Source of the DNA: Taudactylus pleione
Lineage: Eukaryota > Chordata > Amphibia > Anura > Myobatrachidae
Length of the DNA stretch: 64,000 nucleotides
Assembly (NCBI GenBank): GCA_031769625.1
Contig: JAUIMM010000702.1
Coordinates: 2,588,501-2,652,500, forward strand
Reading direction: 5' to 3'
Of this stretch, positions 43,301-54,854 are shown piece by piece. Positions within the stretch are counted from its first letter, which is position 1, and each line of letters starts with the position of its first letter. The position numbers and the translations under genes were made by a program. The notes under the pieces are model-generated. The model saw only the letters and a program-made list of their open reading frames with translations, had not been told where the DNA came from and ran no database searches.

Positions 43301-45230
43301 AGAGTACTGTAACAACATGCTGAAGCGTGTTGTTACAGTGTGTCCGTGGCCCTTATTGGATTTCTGTGGAGAATATCATGGGACAAAAGGTGAGTATTGG
43401 ATTTTTTTTCAGGTACTTCCATAGGATACTTTACGTTGAGTAGGGGACGTGAACATCTGGCAGCAGGTGAGTATGTGTGAGTATGTAAGGATGTAATAAA
43501 TCTTTATTTTCACGGTGTATGTGTCTTGTGTTTATTTACACATTTCTTTACAGGTGAACTACACCTACCAGCGGCCCCTTAATGCCCAGCATGCTGTTAC
43601 TTGTGGTTATCCAAGTACCAGCATGCGGGGGAGGCTTGCTGGGATCTGTAGTTCCACCGTAAAGACAATGTTGATAATTCTATTTTTAACACTACATACA
43701 CTATCAACCCGCCACAGTCCAGGGTTGGCGGGGATAGCCCCGGGCTATCAGCCTAAGACATGGGTGCCCTAGAGAGGGGGACCCCTTTATTGGAGGGGTC
43801 CCCAACTCCCCAGGGATCCCTGGCCTGGGCTGACTAGCGGCCAGGGCTGATGCTGCGGCTGGGGGGTCAGGAGCTGGTTTTAAGTATAGGGGGAACCTCA
43901 CGCAAATTTTTTCTCCCTAGATTTAAAACCAGGTCTGGCCCTGCAGCCTGGTGTTGGTTTCTAAATTATGGTGGAACCCTACACATTTTGTTCCCTGTAA
44001 TTTTAGAAACCAGGACTGACTGGCAAGTCCGGGGCTGGTTAAGCTTTAGGAAGGGGCCCTATGTTGTTGGTTTTTTTTAAACTTTTAACCCATTTTTTCT
44101 ATTTACAGGCAGAAACATACATGGATCACAGTGATCTGTGTATGTTTCTGCCAAACTCGCAAATCACAGGCAGGTGAATTTTTTTCACGAGCTTTTACAG
44201 GAGAGTTCTCCCTTCTCATGAGAGTTTAGAAACTCTCTGCTTGGTAAATTCCCGAATCCTATCTTCACTAGTGAAAAGGTTCTCAAGTTTTGCAGATGGT
44301 GAATTGAAGAGAGTTTGGTAACTCTCCAGTATATTCCTGTAACAAAGGAGATCTCTCTCCCGAGTTTTACATTAGTAAATTTGAGAGTGGGAAAAAATAC
44401 CCAAACTCTCCAGAGATTGCAAACTCTCCAAGACTCGATTCTTAGTAAATTTACCCCTAACAGTAAAGTCCAGTATAACATTGATTAGTATAGATTAACT
44501 GTGCAGGAAACAGGTACAGAGCACTTGGTAACCTCAGGTAATGAGGCAGGTTACTAGACCAGGAACTGGACCGGAGTACAGAACTGGAATCCTTGGTAGA
44601 GTGACCTGGAACCAATCATGGTGAACTCAACCCCGGAACCTGATTGCAGGGATGTGGAGCTGGCACCCACTACTGGGAACTCAGGTACACAAACCCTCAA
44701 GAAACACAAGACTGGATAAGTACCAGCTGAAAGCAAGAACTCAGGACACAGGGTTGAAGCCTGGAATGAGGTACTCAGGTCTGTGCACTGACATATAGAC
44801 TCACAGGCCTTGAACCTGCACACGGAAGACAGAACTGGAAGTAGAACTTGATCTTACCATTAGCCCTCACTACAAGGACCCGAGAACAAAGAGACCAGAC
44901 ACCTGCAGCCTATGATACACAAACAGATCCCTGACGAAGCCCTGAAGGGTGAAACCGGTAGGATACTTTGTGTTCACATAGGTGAGAGCGAAGGAACCAG
45001 ATTGCCGGAAAAAGCTGCGCAAGAGAAACTGCAAATAGCCGTATGTGTGCTCCACAGTGCGTTCCAGCATTCGGGAAGTACAGAGAGGCGCCGGGCTAAG
45101 TGAGCGCAGCGGCAGGACATGAAGCACAGCAGAACGGACCAAATGCAGTATAAGAAGAGACCAAGTAACCAACCACTAACCTAGGTCACAGGACTCCACC
45201 CTGTGTTGCAGGAGACTGAATGATATTTCA
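43301..45230. other. Anonymous repeat-like sequence
   Basis: No genes. 44150-44465 has repeated GAGAGTTT/AAACTCTC motifs in both orientations, suggesting a MITE. 44470-45230 could be an LTR or PLE-terminal fragment and contains the plus-strand hammerhead-like motif at 44928-44965. Confidence 0.35.
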
Positions 45231-45259
45231 CACAGACAGGTGGATTTTATCTAAAAGGA

Positions 45260-45560
45260 TTTTAATGTGCCATAACTCTTGAGCTGTGCTGTGATAACAT
45301 ACAGGAGGCACAGGAATCGAGGTTTGGCATTTGATATTTTTAATAGGATTACAGGTCCCTGGACGTACCTAGAGCCGATTAGGCTGAATTGATTTTAGTT
45401 TAAACAAAGACACCTTTTTTTGCAAATGGGTTATTTTTACTAAACCACCTGTATACAGCAGCAGGAGGCACAGGAGGTAATTGCTTGTGAACCACTGGTC
45501 TAAATTAGGAATACAGGTCTCTGGATATTTATGTAGCCGATCAGGCTCATCTTTCTCAGG
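45260..45560. repeat. Diverged tandem duplication (~170 bp)
   Basis: Both halves share CAGGAGGCACAGGA, ATTACAGGTCCCTGGA/ATACAGGTCTCTGGA and GCCGATTAGGCT/GCCGATCAGGCT. Confidence 0.6.
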
Positions 45561-45869
45561 ACAAGCTAACATACATCTGACTATTATAATGAATTGCATT
45601 TAAATTGCTGTGCTGAGTTTTTTATATTGTATGATTATATCTAAATATGTGCATAGTACTTTTCTATTAGTCCTGGGTGACACATTACTATTTTTGAGAT
45701 ATATTTGTGATGCTTCTTATTTTAGATTGATTACATTTGATTTCATTTGATATTCTACTCTAAAAGCTGGAAAATAGTTTTTTTTTTTCTTATTTCTTCC
45801 TTTGCTTTCTTCCATCTCTTCCCCCCACCTCCCTCCCCCATTTGCATTGAGTTATGTACTTGCACCGTG

Positions 45870-46465
45870 GGCCTGATTCAGAGCCAAACGCTATTTGCGC
45901 TCGCTTGTTCAGAAAAAGGGGCCGGCTATTTAAATTGAGCGCTCGCTCTTTGCGGTCTGTTGACGCCTCTATGTCTGAGCGAGCGAACGAAACATGTGCT
46001 CGCTATTTTGTAAAGACGCCCCCTGGCCGCTCGCATCCTACGTCATCTCCGCTATTTATTTGATTAATCGAGTACATCGAAAGGCGTCTGAACTGCTCGC
46101 AGTGCTTGTGGTTGGATTTTCCTACTGCAATCATGCGAACAGTTCAGGCTAAGAAACAACCAAGTGACGTGGTCGATGACGCTGCTTTGTTAATTATGCA
46201 CACCCTTAAAATGCCCGTTTTGACCGTTTGGCACGCCTGCTTTCGGATCTCCACTCCCCGTTTTCAAGCACCTTCTCCTGTTACCACCCACAAACGCCTC
46301 ATCCTGTCACTCAAATTAGCAGGCACTCGCAATTTTGCGAACACACGTTTTCCGACCGCACTGACTGGTTGGCGCATGCGCATTACGACCCATGCGCATG
46401 CGCAGATGTGCGAATATCGCTCGGAGCGAACAAGCAGCCGCTTACAAGCGGCTCTGAATCAGGCC
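45870..46465. mobile_element. MITE, GGCCTGATTCAGAGCC family
   Basis: Perfect ends GGCCTGATTCAGAGCC and GGCTCTGAATCAGGCC, flanked by CCGTG on both sides (45865-45869, 46466-46470). CpG-rich interior with GCGCATGCGC motifs. Confidence 0.85.
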
Positions 46466-46689
46466 CCGTGTACACAGCTAACGCCACCTACTCTAGCACT
46501 ACATAAACAAACAGAGTACTGTTGATAACCAGTCACTTGTACTGTTGATAAACAGGGAAATTGCTAATGCAGATACTGTAGATAACACAATGGAGCAAGA
46601 GATACAATAATAGAGTATTTGATGAATGCAGAACACTGGCTGTAGATAGACAGGCACTTAAGTGTAGCAGTGTAATTGCAGGGGAACAT

Positions 46690-47030
46690 GCACTTAATAA
46701 ATGCTGAATACTTGCTGAGAAGTAATCACAGTGATAAATACTGAATACTTGCAGTGATGCAGACACTTGTAATGAATGCTGAGTACTTGCTATGATGCAC
46801 CCACTGAATGCTGAATACTTGCTGTGATGAAGACACTGTAATAAATATTGAATACTAACTTGCTGTGATGCAGACACTTGTAATAAATGCTGAATATTTG
46901 CTGTGATGCAGACACTGTAATAAATATTGAATACTAACTTGCTGTGATGCAGACACTTGTAATAAATGCTGAATATTTGCTGTGATGCAGACACTGTAAT
47001 GAATGCTGTAATGAAGCAGGGCAGGGCCGA
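46690..47030. repeat. Minisatellite, ~40-bp unit
   Basis: Units based on AATGCTGAATACTTGCTGTG followed by ATGCAGACACTGTAATA. The long minus-strand frame across it is an artefact. Confidence 0.9.
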
Positions 47031-47031
47031 A

Positions 47032-47880
47032 ACTAGGATTTTTGTCACCCAAGGCAAGGCCATAATTTGGGCCCCCCCCAAAAAAATAAAAATAAAATAC
47101 AACAGGGTGTGTGGTTTTGTGACACAGTAATGCCCCTTACAACACATTATGCCACACAGTAATGTCCCTTATAACAAATTATGCCACAGTAATGTCCCTT
47201 ATAACACATTATGCCACAGTAATGTCCTTTACAACACATTATGCAACACAGTAATGCCCCTTACAACACATTATGCCACAGTAATGCCCCTTACAACACA
47301 TAATGCCACAGTAATGCCCCTTATACATTATGCCACAGTAATGCCCCTTACTCATTAAGCCACAGTAATGTCCCTTATACATTATGCCACAGTAATGCCC
47401 ATAATACATTTATGCCACAGTAAAGCCCCATATACATTATTCCCCAGTAAGGCCCCCTTCACATTATGCCACAGTTAGGCCCCTTACACATTATGCCACA
47501 GTAAGGATCCTTACACATTATGCAACAGTAACGCCTCTTTTACATTAAGCCACAGTAAGGCCCCATCGCCCTTCTCTTTCCTGCCAGGGCTGTGCGGTGG
47601 GTGAGCTCGGGGTGGCGCGGAAAGGGGCTGCCACACGCTGGGGAATGGTCAGTACTGTCATCATTGTAATGTGGCGCCGCTCATGAACCAAATGGAGCTC
47701 ACAGACCGGTAGTCTCTGCTGATTGGCTGCCGGTCCGCGAGCACTGATTGGCTTGCGACCGGCACTACATTAGAATGACAATGTCGCTGTGCCTCTCAAG
47801 GCTGGGATGCAGCTCCAAACTTACAAGAGCAGCAACCTAGCCTCCAGGCAGCCTCTCCCCAGCACCCCCCTAAATCCGGC
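47032..47880. mobile_element. Partial copy of the GGCCGAAACTAGG hAT-like element
   Basis: It starts CAGGGCCGAAACTAGG and continues TTGTCACCC as in 1432-2442, then a minisatellite (47150-47560) and a CATTGTAATG/ATTGGCTGCCGGTCCG region. The right inverted end is missing or decayed. Confidence 0.65.
47150..47560. repeat. Minisatellite, ~23-31-bp unit
   Basis: Units based on TTATGCCACAGTAATGCCCC followed by TTACACA. The ancestral single units are visible in the other copy near 1560-1625. Confidence 0.9.
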
Positions 47881-48590
47881 ACCTGGGTCACATACATGCC
47901 CCCTTAGTCCCCCCCCCACCCCTTGTGGTCCTGAGGGAGTAATATGATGCTAGGTCCTTGCAGAAATATAGAAACAGGTAGCGACTGAAGCCAGAGGTCA
48001 AAATAAGCATCAAACTTGAAAGTGTTGACACTTGGGATCTGACACCCAGGTTCTGACATGATGATTTGGCAAGGGAAGCACTGTGAAGCAGATATAAATC
48101 TGTGAGACACAGGTGCAACAAAATGCTACTTAATTAGACAATTATCTCAGCCTACAGAATTCACAGAAGGCCATGGGACTAAACAAGCTAGAATATGTTG
48201 TACAGTCACCACAGGGAAGAGCAGCACCACTGGTAGGAGAGTGGTACTGAAACGGATCATGACATTGACACTGCTTAAACATACACCTATACTTATGTTC
48301 TATATTATGCTTAAGCCAACTTTTGTTTTTAGTTTTAAAGCTGCATTACCACTTAAGTGGCAGGATATCTTTGTTTACCACTTTATAATGGTTGTCGAGA
48401 GGATGCATGTGTGGGAGGACCAATTAGAAGCCACAATGTCCATAATGGTAATTTTGATTTGTCCTACCACTCAAAGTATACTGGAGCTGTGAAACAAACA
48501 ATGGAACCACAGGATAAACTCCTAAATCTTATCTGGGAGTGCAGCTTTGAGTCGGGGAGGAGTCAGCTTATAGGAGAAAGGTGGAACGGT
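47881..48590. other. No gene seen
   Basis: A C-rich run near 47900 and short frames without signatures. Confidence 0.45.
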
Positions 48591-48642
48591 TAGCGCAGTG
48601 GTGCAGTCAGAAAAACTTGTAGTTAAACCCGCTTAAAAGAGT

Positions 48643-49079
48643 TGAGATCATTGTCGATTCAGCCAGTGAACGAGATAGGGCTAGACTACAGAGAGCAGTT
48701 AGGACTGCGGAAAGAATAATAGGTGATGAACTTCCTTCCATACAGGAGTTATATTTGTCCAGAGTTAGGAAGCGGACTAGGAACATTGTGGCGGATGAAG
48801 CACCTCCTGGTCATAATGTTTTTCAACTGCTCCCATCAGCAAGGCGATATAGACATCTTAAAAGCTTTTTCCCTCAGGTGGTTCTGTTGTTAAATTCCTA
48901 ACTGGGAATATTTAGGCCATTATTATATTAATTGTTTTAATTATGAGATTATTTATTTAGCGATGTGTGTATTATTTATGACCTGGTATATTGAGAATGT
49001 ATGTTTGCCATGTTGTTATGTGAGTCATGTTCCTTGTATATGACAGTATACTAGGCCAATAAAGTCGATTCTGATTCTA
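48643..49079 (+). pseudogene. Rex1/L2-type LINE 3' end (C-terminal RT tail and 3' UTR)
   Basis: An uninterrupted frame to TAA at 48899-48901 encodes LQRAVRTAERIIG, LPSIQELYLSRVRKR and HNVFQLLPSARRYRHLKSFF, ending LLLNS. This C-terminal layout (LPSGRR-like motif, FFP, LLN) is characteristic of L2/Rex1-like non-LTR retrotransposons. The 3' UTR ends AATAAAGTCGATTCTGATTC, the short repetitive tail typical of the group. The insertion is 5'-truncated; catalytic RT and endonuclease are absent. No clear target duplication was found. The exact clade is an inference. Confidence 0.75.
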
Positions 49080-49540
49080 CATTATACATAATTAACATTG
49101 ATTTGTCTATGCTGGTAGGAGATACTGTAGATTAATACAACAGTGTGCATCCTATTGCTTCATGTAAGTTTGCTGCCATTGACCTGGGTGTATTTGGCCT
49201 CTTTATAAATCTAGGGGTTTTCAAGAACAAATACCAATAATGATTAAGGAAATCTCTTCTAGTCAGTATTCTAGCTTTCACAAGCTGGGGTCTTAGCCCC
49301 ACTTACCGTGTCCAGCGGTGCTCCATCAATGTGCTACCTGCTTCTTCTCATCACCACAGCATTGAATGTAAACATCAAAACAGCAACATGGGTGCAGCCA
49401 TATTGGAGTCTGTCAGGTGGTTCATTGATCCTCTCTCTGCAGCAGCCATGCTCAACTGATCCACAGCACTAATCAACAGGCACAACTCCCTATTTAAGAC
49501 TGACCATTTCACTTCTCCAGTGACAGAAGTCTTTCCTTGG
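49080..49540. other. No gene seen
   Basis: No supported feature. Confidence 0.45.
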
Positions 49541-50335
49541 AGATTCGCTCTTGGCTTTAGGCTGCAGTTCCTACTGTTGTTCCTGCTCTCTCTCTCTCAA
49601 TGATTTCTGTGCTTCCATACAGTGTACCCAGTCTGCATTATCCTTCTGTTGCCTGCCTTCGCCAGTCCCCTGGTACATAGTATTGGTGCTACAGATACCT
49701 GGACTTGTCCTTTGCTATAGGTATTCAGACAGTGGTGTTGTCACCTGATGCCAGAAGGATCATCAGTCACGTTATACTGTCAGTCAATGGTAGGTTTCCT
49801 GTTCTGGTTGTAGGCAGCTGGGACTGGTCCTGTGTCTCAACTGGTTTTGTTCCAGGGCTGTAGTTTGAGGTATGTTCAACTGGGTCTGTTGACAGGTCTT
49901 GAGTTCTTTATATTCTGCTATACAGTTCTATTCTCAGGTTCCAGGTCCTGGGTTTGGTCAGAGGGAGGTTCCTGGCTATCCAGTCCTGTTGGCTGTCAGC
50001 TTCAGTTCATTAACTATGAGCAGCTATGTGTTCAGTAGTATGCAGTTCTGAGTCTCTATGGTGAGATTGCATAATTTCCCATTAGTGGGTTCCAATCCGG
50101 TGTTCCTGTATCAGCTCCTATGTTTACCACAACTGGTGGTGGAGTCTATTCCCGAATCCCAGCCCTACTCCTGGGCTTTCGGATACCACCATGATCATTA
50201 AGTGTACCTGATGGTCTATTCTACATGAGCCAGAATCCCATAGGGACTCATCACTTCATATTCACTCTGGTTAGGCCTAAGGGTCCCGAGATGGATCCAC
50301 AACAACCTCAGATCGTAACACTAGCATTTTTCTAG
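49540..50335 (+). other. Possible LTR/leader fragment of a Ty3 element
   Basis: A region of CT- and GT-rich sequence ends GGGTCCCGAG followed by ATGGATCCACAACAACCTCA, a gag-like start MDPQQPQIVT with a stop after 14 codons. The layout suggests an LTR plus leader truncated at about 50322. No second LTR is seen, so this is tentative. Confidence 0.3.
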
Positions 50336-50999
50336 GGGAATATCTGCAATTTTCCAGTATTCCCTGAATGTATTAGGGGGTAGGAGGGTGGACCGTGGCA
50401 GATATTGGAGATACCTGCTGCAATTTTCCATTTTTTATCACAATAGCAGACCCCATAGGGTAACTTAGGAACTCTTTCCAGTAATGACCACTCACAATGC
50501 ATAGTATGCCGCACACTCATGGCATCCAAACAAGAAAGTAAAGTGATCACATTAGTTATCACTTTACTTTGACACATCACAGGGACGGGTTCTTTTTGGA
50601 ACTCTAGTCCTTGCATGTGCTTTATAATACAATCAGGCGATCTTTAATTAATTATTTCTGTGATAAGCGGCGATAAGAAATTTAATTTATTGAGTCTAAA
50701 ACCTGATCATTAATGAATATGCCTCTTAATCACTACCAAAATATCAGCTATCAAACTGTAGCTGATATCGATTCCGAAGAGCCTAGTATAGTTAGAAAGA
50801 ATGTGCTAAAATGTTACCTGTTTCAGAGGCAAATGCAGGATTTCTGGAAAGTTGTTTCCAGATGCTTGATAATAGAGTGAGTGTGGCCAGTCCATGAAGA
50901 GGGCTTAATTGGCACTTAACCAGCTTTAATATGTGTCATACAAAGTGTAGTGTGTGTCATAATTGCAGCATATACAGGATCAGTGATCACAGTAAGCCA
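50336..50999. other. No gene seen
   Basis: AT-rich. GTGATCACATTAGTTATCAC near 50550 is a local palindrome. Confidence 0.4.
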
Positions 51000-51637
51000 T
51001 AAGCCGCTTAGGTGTGAGGGATTCCCTTATGCCTACTTCCTGGTAGCATCTTTTATGTACAGTACTCTTATGTGGCCATCTCTGACCCCATTCCCATTGA
51101 ATAAAGACACAATACACTATAGCTGGCAGAAGAAGATCAGATTTATTTAACACTTCCATAAAGTTGGTGGCCCAGGAAAAGCAATTGCAAACATACTATT
51201 CAATTTGGTAGTTATGGTGGGTCCTCCTACCCACCCCCTCACGGGTGGCCCATCCGAGCCCACCCAGTTCCAACGGACTGGGTTCTCCAATCCTATTGAC
51301 CCGTGAAGCCAAGACTTCCTCAGTCACCACTCCTCCCTCACTAGCGGGGTGACAGTCTGAGTTTGGGCCTAGTGCCCCCTCTATGGTCAGCTTGGGAGGA
51401 GCCTTCACGGTCACCATCCAACAAAAGGGGGCCGTGACCCCACCAGCAGCACTGCTGCCCACATCGGCATGGTGTCATACCCTGACACAGGTGTCTTCTG
51501 CCCGTCATGAGGCAATCCATTCCCAACCCATTCCAGGAAACGTGCCTAATCACTACATGGCCCCGGAGGACATATCATCCTCCTATCAAGTCACTGACAA
51601 CGTACCTTGATTATCTTAAGTTTGCAATTGCGTTTCC
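51000..51637 (-). repeat. Ngaro split repeat B2
   Basis: Starts TAAGCCGCTTAGG and ends ATTGCGTTTCC. It differs from B1 mainly by a 10-bp CATTCCCAAC duplication and scattered substitutions. Confidence 0.85.
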
Positions 51638-51967
51638 TTGGACGCCCAACTGCCAAAAAGAAACATTTTAGGTGTTAGTGGGAAGGGAGGGTAGGAAAAT
51701 TTCTTAGAAGGAGAGAGCATCTTCCTGTGTCATTTCCATTTGTTGATCTTGATTCCTCCCACTTCTCCTCCTCCCATACTGGACCTCCTATCTCTTGTGA
51801 TTATTCCAACCCTGTATGTTCGGGGCCATGTCCCAGCCCCCCCTCTGCTCTAGCATCTGGCACATTTGCCTGCAACAAAAGCTATTCATCTAACTAGCCC
51901 CAATTTATATCCCCAATACCACATCGCTTATCTACATCACGTCCAGAATGCAGACGCTGCTTCCGTA
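51638..51967 (-). repeat. Ngaro split repeat A2
   Basis: 51702-51967 matches A1, including GTATGTTCGGGGCCATGTCC and CATCACGTCCAGAATGC. It is contiguous with B1 on one side and B2 on the other. Confidence 0.85.
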
Positions 51968-52595
51968 TAAGCCGCATAGGTTTGAGGGATTCCCTTGTGC
52001 CTACTTCCTGGTAGCATCTTTTATGTACAGTACTCTTATGTGGCCATCTCTGACTCCATTCCCATTGAATAAAGACACAATACACTATAGCTGGCAGAAG
52101 AAGATCCAATTTATTTAACACTTCCATAAAGTTGGTGGCCCAGGAAAAGCAATTGCAAACATACTATTCAATTTGGTAATTGGGGTGGGTCCTCCTACCC
52201 ACCCCCTCACGGGTGGGCCCATCCGAGCCCACCCAGTTCCAACGGACTGGGTTCTCCAATCCTATTGACCCGTGAAGCCAAGACTTCCTCAGTCACCACT
52301 CCTCCCTCACTAGCGGGGTGAAGGTCCGAGTTTGGGCCTAGTGCCCCCGCTATGGTCAGCTTGGGAGGAGCCTTCACGGTCACCATCCAACAAAAGGAGG
52401 CCGTGACACCACCAGCAGCACTGCTGCCCACATCGGTACTGTGTCATACCCTGACACAGGTGTCTTCTGCCCGTCATGAGGCAATCCATTCCAGGAAACA
52501 TGCCTAATCACTACACGGCCTGGGAGGACATATCATCCTCCCATCAAGTCACTGACAACGTACCTTGATTATCTTAAGTTTGCAATTGCATTTCC
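51968..52595 (-). repeat. Ngaro split repeat B1
   Basis: Starts TAAGCCGCATAGG and ends TTGCATTTCC. It lies 48 bp past the stop of the hydrolase ORF. Confidence 0.85.
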
Positions 52596-52643
52596 AGCCA
52601 CAGCTAGGTCTCACACCCACCTAGCCCACCACCAACTATCCTC

Positions 52644-53234
52644 CTACTGCCCTAACCCCTGCAGCAAGTCTTCCACAAACCACCCCATGCCCAGGTCTGA
52701 CAGATGTACCCCATCTGCTCTGTACAGGGGTTCCTTCCTAGCTTTCCGCCAAGGGTGGATTATTACGTCGCCCCCTAGGGAGCGCATGCATCCCTTCATC
52801 AAGTTGTTAAATTTCCTCCCTGTTCTGTTTATTGCTGCTCCTGAGGCAGCACGCTAGCGTCTTCTTGGGACTATGTTTGACCATACCAAGTGTGTATTTG
52901 GCCAAAGGGTATTTACGTTTACTAAATCTGTCCTGAGCAGGTGCCTGAATGTAATGCTGCCTAAGTCGTTACCCCCTAGATGTACTATTATCCTACTAGG
53001 GTCCCCGTACCGCCTACTTGTCCTGCCTATTGATGACATTAACTGCCCCTTTGTCCTACCCACCATATATTCTGAATTTGTTTGCCCCCTGGCCCCATTC
53101 CACTTCTTGGCCCTGATAAACATCTCGGCCCAAAATACCAATGAATGGCCCGCGATCCACGTGTCTCCAGGCCTGCGCCATGCATCTGAAAGTAGGAGGA
53201 AAGTGTTAGCAACAAAATTATGACTTGGTAACAC
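52644..53234 (-). pseudogene. Ngaro SGNH-hydrolase-like ORF
   Basis: The frame encodes TWIAGHSLVFWAE (block I, Ser in GHS), RIIVHLGGNDLG (block III, GGND with Asn) and VWSNIVPRR. A TAG that replaces a Trp codon (about 52854-52856) comes next. The frame then stays open through KFNNLMKGCMRS and YRADGVHLSDLG (block V, Asp and His of DGVH) to TAG at 52644-52646. All four SGNH catalytic or oxyanion blocks are thus present with one nonsense change. SGNH domains are known as accessory ORFs in Ngaro-like and some other retrotransposons; their role in transposition is unclear. The N-terminus near 53234 is uncertain. Confidence 0.8.
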
Positions 53235-53452
53235 GTAGCGCCCCTATCTGCCCTAACACTAATGCGTACTCACTTGAGGTTCGCATCCATGAAGGGAGTT
53301 GAAAAACCTCATGCCGAAGTAGCCAATTGATAGGGGGATTAGTAATTTTTTGTGACATGAGGAAAACCCCCCCGCAGAGGTAGATCCCCTCCTCACCCAA
53401 AATCGTGATGAGTGTGACCCGCATCTGCCTATTTCCCAGGTCTAATGTAACT

Positions 53453-53910
53453 CATATATGGTGGGCCCCAGGAGAAAACAACAGCAAACATACTATTCAA
53501 ATTTGGTAATTGGAGTAAGGTACTATTATTTGCTTCATCCCCAGGCAGCACCGATGTGCCCACCTGCTTCCATAGACTGGGTTCTCCAATCCTACTGATC
53601 GTGAAGCCAAGACCTCTCCTCAATCACTAGCAGGGTGACAGTCCGAGTTTGGCCCTAGTGCCCCCGCAATAATCTGCTTCTGAGGAGCCTTCACGATCCA
53701 ACATCTAACAGTGAGGCCGTGACCCAACTAGCAGCACTGCTGCCCACACCTGGCACAGGTGACATACAGCAACATAGGTGTCTTCTGCCCGGCATGAGGC
53801 AGGCCATTCCAGTAAGTGTGCCAAATCACTACACAGCCCCGGAGTATATATTCTCCTTCTATCAGCGTAACTTGGTTATGTTTCATTTGCAATTGTGTTT
53901 CCCGGGTGCC
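53453..53910 (-). repeat. Third, diverged B-like repeat inside the Ngaro element
   Basis: Shares ACTGGGTTCTCCAATCCTA, GTGAAGCCAAGAC, AGGTGTCTTCTGCCCG and TTGCAATTG with B1/B2 but is much more diverged. The usual Ngaro plan has only two B copies. Confidence 0.75.
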
Positions 53911-54059
53911 CACCTAGCGTCTTTACGTTGCTGGTAGCCCTCATAAATAACAGCGTTAGTTTCTGCTGCCGGAATGTGAACCAAAGTTCTTAGCAACCAA
54001 TTCCAATTTGGAAATGCTTTTCCTAAACACTGAGAGGAGGAGGGCATGTTCCTTCATTG

Positions 54060-54330
54060 TCATGCTGCGCTAGTGTGATCAACTGACCTTTTGCCCAATT
54101 GATACATTATGGACATGTGGATTATACAAGGTACTCAGACTCCCTGATCATCACTTTATCATACCGCAAACCCCTGTTTGTTGGTGTATTGGACAAAAAG
54201 AGTCACCTCAAAGGTGTTGCTTGTGACCCTGCTGATTGCACCCTTTTTTGTGAGTGGGTGTTTTCCTCAACCCTTCAGCAACTTTGAGTTAAGAAACCCT
54301 TGTTAATATCTTTCTTAACTTTCAGGTTCA
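54060..54330 (-). pseudogene. Possible Ngaro post-RT/recombinase N-terminal remnant
   Basis: Short fragments such as LLKG and KTHSQKRVQS in shifting minus-strand frames resemble the LLKGW-KTHPP linker preceding tyrosine recombinase in Ngaro proteins. No Arg-His-Arg-Tyr residues are recovered. Weak call, resting on position between RNase H and SGNH. Confidence 0.3.
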
Positions 54331-54509
54331 TAAAGGAAATTCCTGCCAAGTCACCTGGCTTGGCTGCCCCTTTAATGATCTGAAATATAGGTTCCTAAAT
54401 AATCTAATATAACTTGACTGATATCACCTCTTGGAAATGAAGCCATGCTTTCCAGGTTATGCACGCAACACTTAGCTGTGGCTAGAGAGTTTATCAAGAG
54501 TTCTCGCTG

Positions 54510-54704
54510 TCAGCATGTTGATCTACCAAACTTGAGATGTACATTTTCCACCACTGTGGATGACCATTGGTGAAATTCATCGCACTTGAACCTAGACAAG
54601 CTGTCAGCTATGTGATCGTCTGCTCCCGGGAAGTGTTGTGTTGTGAGTGTAATACTGATTTGAATGCCAACCAGGACTACTTGACTGATGACCCCCATTG
54701 CCAC
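54510..54704 (-). pseudogene. Ngaro RNase H C-terminal fragment
   Basis: The frame contains ISITLTTQHFPGADDHIADS followed by LSRF, equivalent to the HIPGxxNxIADALSRF end of RNase H domains in DIRS-order elements. Upstream (about 54735-54760) LELCTEAAGCKG resembles the TDAAG start of the same domain, with the middle deleted. The RT itself is not recognisable further upstream. This supports a DIRS/Ngaro origin independently of the repeats. Confidence 0.6.
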
Positions 54705-54854
54705 AGGGGACCCCTTACATCCTGCTGCCTCGGTGCACAGTTCAAGCTAAACACTGTTTTGCTATCTCCGTACCCCATTGAACTCCTGTGCAAACACCTG
54801 ACACATTACATTTTAAGATCCTCTCGGATCTTTTTTGACAGGCGTATTTGGTGA

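Noticed and set aside
46533..47147. 204-residue frame with repeated SASQQ and ITANIQHLLQ units
   Set aside because: Repeat-driven frame across the 40-bp minisatellite. No start context or homologous domain.
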